Below, piece after piece: positions 5,088 to 6,713 of a stretch of DNA of 6,713 nucleotides. The notes beneath the pieces were generated by a model. The model ran no database searches, had not been told where the DNA came from, and saw only the letters and a program-made list of their open reading frames with translations. Position numbers and translations under genes: made by a program. The DNA comes from Hyphomicrobiales bacterium (lineage in GTDB: Bacteria > Pseudomonadota > Alphaproteobacteria > Rhizobiales > Devosiaceae): NCBI GenBank assembly GCA_027082895.1, contig JALWTJ010000215.1, forward strand, positions 1 to 6,713, given 5' to 3'. The stretch's first letter is position 1; each line of letters starts with the position of its first letter.

Positions 5088-5951
5088 ATGCCGGTCCGTC
5101 ATGTTCTGCTGGCGCTGGTCATCGTGGCCATCTGGGGTTTCAACTTTGTTGTCATAAAGATGTCCGTAGCTGCCATTTCACCCTTCTGGGCGGCGACCCT
5201 GCGCTTCTTTCTGGCCTGCGTGCCCTTTGTCCTGTTCATCCCGCCGCCGCGCACGAAATGGTATTATGTGGCCGGGTTCGGTCTGTTCTTCGCCTTTGCG
5301 CTCTATGGCTTTCTCAATCTTTCGGTGGCGGTGGGCATGCCGGCGGGGCTGGCTTCGCTGGTGTTGCAGGTGCAGGCGATCTTTACCATGATCATTGCCT
5401 ATTTCGTGCTGGGCGAACGTCCCGGCCGGGCGCAGATCGTGGGGGCGGCCATTGCCTTTGACGGTATCGGGTTCATCGCCCTTGATCGGCTGGATGGCCT
5501 GTCCCTGTTTCCCATGGTCCTGACCCTTCTGGCGGCTGTTGCCTGGGGAATTGCCAACGTGCTGACGAAGCTTGCGGGCAAGGTGGATCCGGTGGCCTTC
5601 ATCGTCTGGGGTTCCCTGTGGGCGGTGCCGCCCCTGTTTGTCCTGTCCTATGTGGTGGAGGGGGGGGATGTGCTGATCCGGTTCATCCTTGCGCCGGACG
5701 TGGCCACCTATGCCATGCTGGCTTTCCTGTCCTATGTGGCCACCCTGTTCGGCATCGGCTCCTGGACATGGCTTTTGACCCGGCATCCGGCATCGACCGT
5801 GGCCCCGTTCACCCTTCTGGTGCCCATTACCGGCCTTCTGTCGGGCTGGCTGGTGCTGGGGGAGACGATTTCGGGACTTGAAATCTTTGGCGGTCTGCTG
5901 GTGATTGCCGGACTGGCGGTCAGCGTGTTTGCGCGTTCATCCTCTGCCTGA
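5088..5951 (+). CDS. eamA: EamA-type DMT superfamily exporter, O-acetylserine/cysteine exporter-like
   Basis: A 287-residue inner-membrane protein with about ten hydrophobic helices (near 7-25, 33-51, 58-80, 86-108, 113-132, 143-161, 167-189, 205-228, 237-257, 263-282), arranged as two EamA repeats. Family marks include IWGFNFVVIK (15-24), GMPAGLASLVLQ (83-94) ahead of helix 4, the LGER loop (108-111) and its second-repeat counterpart LGET (257-260), and the APFTLLVPITGLLSG run (239-253). The first two and the last resemble E. coli EamA (YdeD), which exports O-acetylserine and cysteine, more than generic RhaT-like members. This is from memory, so the substrate is an inference. ATG 5088 starts six bases after the YciI stop codon with no strong ribosome binding site of its own (GAGA at 5080-5083 at best), which suggests translational coupling. 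It converges with the carbonic anhydrase gene, 33 bases away. Confidence 0.88.
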   Translation: MPVRHVLLALVIVAIWGFNFVVIKMSVAAISPFWAATLRFFLACVPFVLFIPPPRTKWYYVAGFGLFFAFALYGFLNLSVAVGMPAGLASLVLQVQAIFTMIIAYFVLGERPGRAQIVGAAIAFDGIGFIALDRLDGLSLFPMVLTLLAAVAWGIANVLTKLAGKVDPVAFIVWGSLWAVPPLFVLSYVVEGGDVLIRFILAPDVATYAMLAFLSYVATLFGIGSWTWLLTRHPASTVAPFTLLVPITGLLSGWLVLGETISGLEIFGGLLVIAGLAVSVFARSSSA

Positions 5952-5956
5952 AAAGC

Positions 5957-5972
5957 CCACAAATGTCTGTGG
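5957..5972 (-). terminator. Possible terminator of the carbonic anhydrase gene
   Basis: In the 33-base gap between the convergent genes, CCACA (5957-5961) and TGTGG (5968-5972) form a 5-bp stem with a 6-base loop. Read on the minus strand the stem is followed by GCTTTT (5951-5956), a short U-run, which suits termination of the carbonic anhydrase transcript. On the plus strand no T-run follows, so it would not stop the exporter transcript. The stem is short. Confidence 0.4.
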
Positions 5973-5984
5973 TCTGCCGGGCCG

Positions 5985-6656
5985 TCAGGGGGCAGCCGGT
6001 TCGGGTGCGGGGGAAGTTTCGATGCGTTCGAATTCTCCCGAATCGGAATCCATGACCCACAACTCACCGCTGCTGATATCGAACCAGGCGCCATGCACGG
6101 CCAGTTTTCCGTTCCTTTCCAGCTCCCGCACGCAAGGGAAGGTGCGCAGGTTGCTTATGGAATTGCGGATGGAAATGCGCTCAAGGATCGTCTGGCGTTC
6201 CCCCGCGGTCATCAGGCCATTGTCGGGGAACTGGCGGGTTACCGGCTCCAGCAAGTTCATCCACCGGGCGACAAAATCGCGCGGCATGGCCGGTGTCGAG
6301 GTGTCCGGGTTCAGGGCGGCATGAATGCCCCCGCAATTGCCGTGGCCCATGACCAGGATGTTCTGGACATGCAGAACCGTTACCGCATATTCGATGGCCG
6401 CTGAGGTGCCGTGCTGTCCGCCATCGGGTTCAAAGGGGGGCACCAGGTTGGCCACGTTGCGCAGAACGAACAGTTCACCATGGCCGGCATTGAAGATGGT
6501 TTCGGGGGCCGACCGGCTGTCGCAACAGGCTATGACCATGGTTTGAGGGGTCTGCTTTTGCCGGGCAAGGCGGGAATAGAGTTCCCGTTCCGCGTTGAAG
6601 CGGTTGGCAAGAAAATCCCTGTAGCCCGCGAGCAGTTTTTCCGGCAACGTGTACAT
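5985..6656 (-). CDS. can: Beta-class carbonic anhydrase
   Basis: A cytoplasmic zinc enzyme that interconverts CO2 and bicarbonate, supplying bicarbonate to carboxylases and helping pH balance. The 223 residues match the family's usual 200-230. Zinc ligands are visible: Cys44 and Asp46 in ACCDSR (43-48), where Asp46 with Arg48 is the conserved gating pair, and His105 and Cys108 in MGHGNCGG (103-110). RNVANLVPPFEPDGG (66-80) and HGTSAAIEYAV (82-92) are also conserved. Cys45 occupies the position that is often Ser in CSDSR. The C-terminal tail (EPAAP) is short and proline-rich. The start chosen is ATG at 6656-6654, because MYTLPEKLLAGYRDF is a usual beginning for this group. However, no ribosome binding site precedes it (CACCCCCC), and the frame stays open upstream to the window edge, so a start outside the window cannot be excluded. 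can versus cynT naming is not decided by the sequence. Confidence 0.94.
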   Translation of the reverse strand: MYTLPEKLLAGYRDFLANRFNAERELYSRLARQKQTPQTMVIACCDSRSAPETIFNAGHGELFVLRNVANLVPPFEPDGGQHGTSAAIEYAVTVLHVQNILVMGHGNCGGIHAALNPDTSTPAMPRDFVARWMNLLEPVTRQFPDNGLMTAGERQTILERISIRNSISNLRTFPCVRELERNGKLAVHGAWFDISSGELWVMDSDSGEFERIETSPAPEPAAP

Positions 6657-6713
6657 GGGGGGTGCATAGCTTTTGCAAGGGAACAGATCAAGCGGCAGCA
6701 GGCCTGCCTGGTT

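Noticed and set aside
5178..5786. A 202-codon minus-strand open frame opposite the exporter gene
   Set aside because: It is a His/Gln/Gly-rich shadow of a hydrophobic membrane protein's codons, with no motif.

Overview
The window looks like ordinary chromosomal DNA from a Gram-negative, GC-rich alphaproteobacterium. The evidence is an outer-membrane lipid A deacylase-type gene, a leuB-to-asd order that is common in that class, GTG- and CTG-rich codon use, and a beta-carbonic anhydrase of the type usual there. Rhodospirillales or Acetobacteraceae is a guess, not a demonstration. I see no insertion sequence, phage gene, CRISPR array, tRNA or rRNA.

Layout: (1) 1-417, the 3' end of leuB (3-isopropylmalate dehydrogenase), truncated by the window edge. 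(2) 494-1102, a signal-peptide-bearing PagL-like lipid A 3-O-deacylase with its own promoter candidate and a hairpin plus T-run terminator. (3) 1103-1443, a long non-coding stretch before asd. It holds a dyad next to a TTGACA box, a small open frame whose last nine sense codons are almost all Lys and Thr, and a GC-rich inverted-repeat element ending just before the asd ribosome binding site. (4) 1444-2490, asd (aspartate-semialdehyde dehydrogenase), apparently intact. (5) 2598-4604, a six-helix membrane protein with a degenerate GGDEF domain and an intact EAL domain, probably a c-di-GMP phosphodiesterase, with a recognisable promoter and a terminator region. (6) 4788-5081 and 5088-5951, a YciI-family protein and an EamA-type exporter, six bases apart and probably co-transcribed. 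(7) 5985-6656 on the minus strand, a beta-class carbonic anhydrase convergent with the exporter.

The genes do not form one pathway. leuB and asd are amino-acid biosynthesis genes (leucine; lysine, threonine and methionine). The deacylase remodels the outer membrane, the GGDEF-EAL protein acts in c-di-GMP signalling, the exporter may move cysteine-pathway metabolites, and the carbonic anhydrase supplies bicarbonate.

The best candidates for something undescribed are the asd leader (a Lys/Thr-coding frame directly followed by alternative RNA pairings that end at the asd ribosome binding site) and, at the protein level, two losses of expected catalytic residues: the metal Asp and signature Glu in the GGDEF domain, and the acid position of the PagL-like triad.
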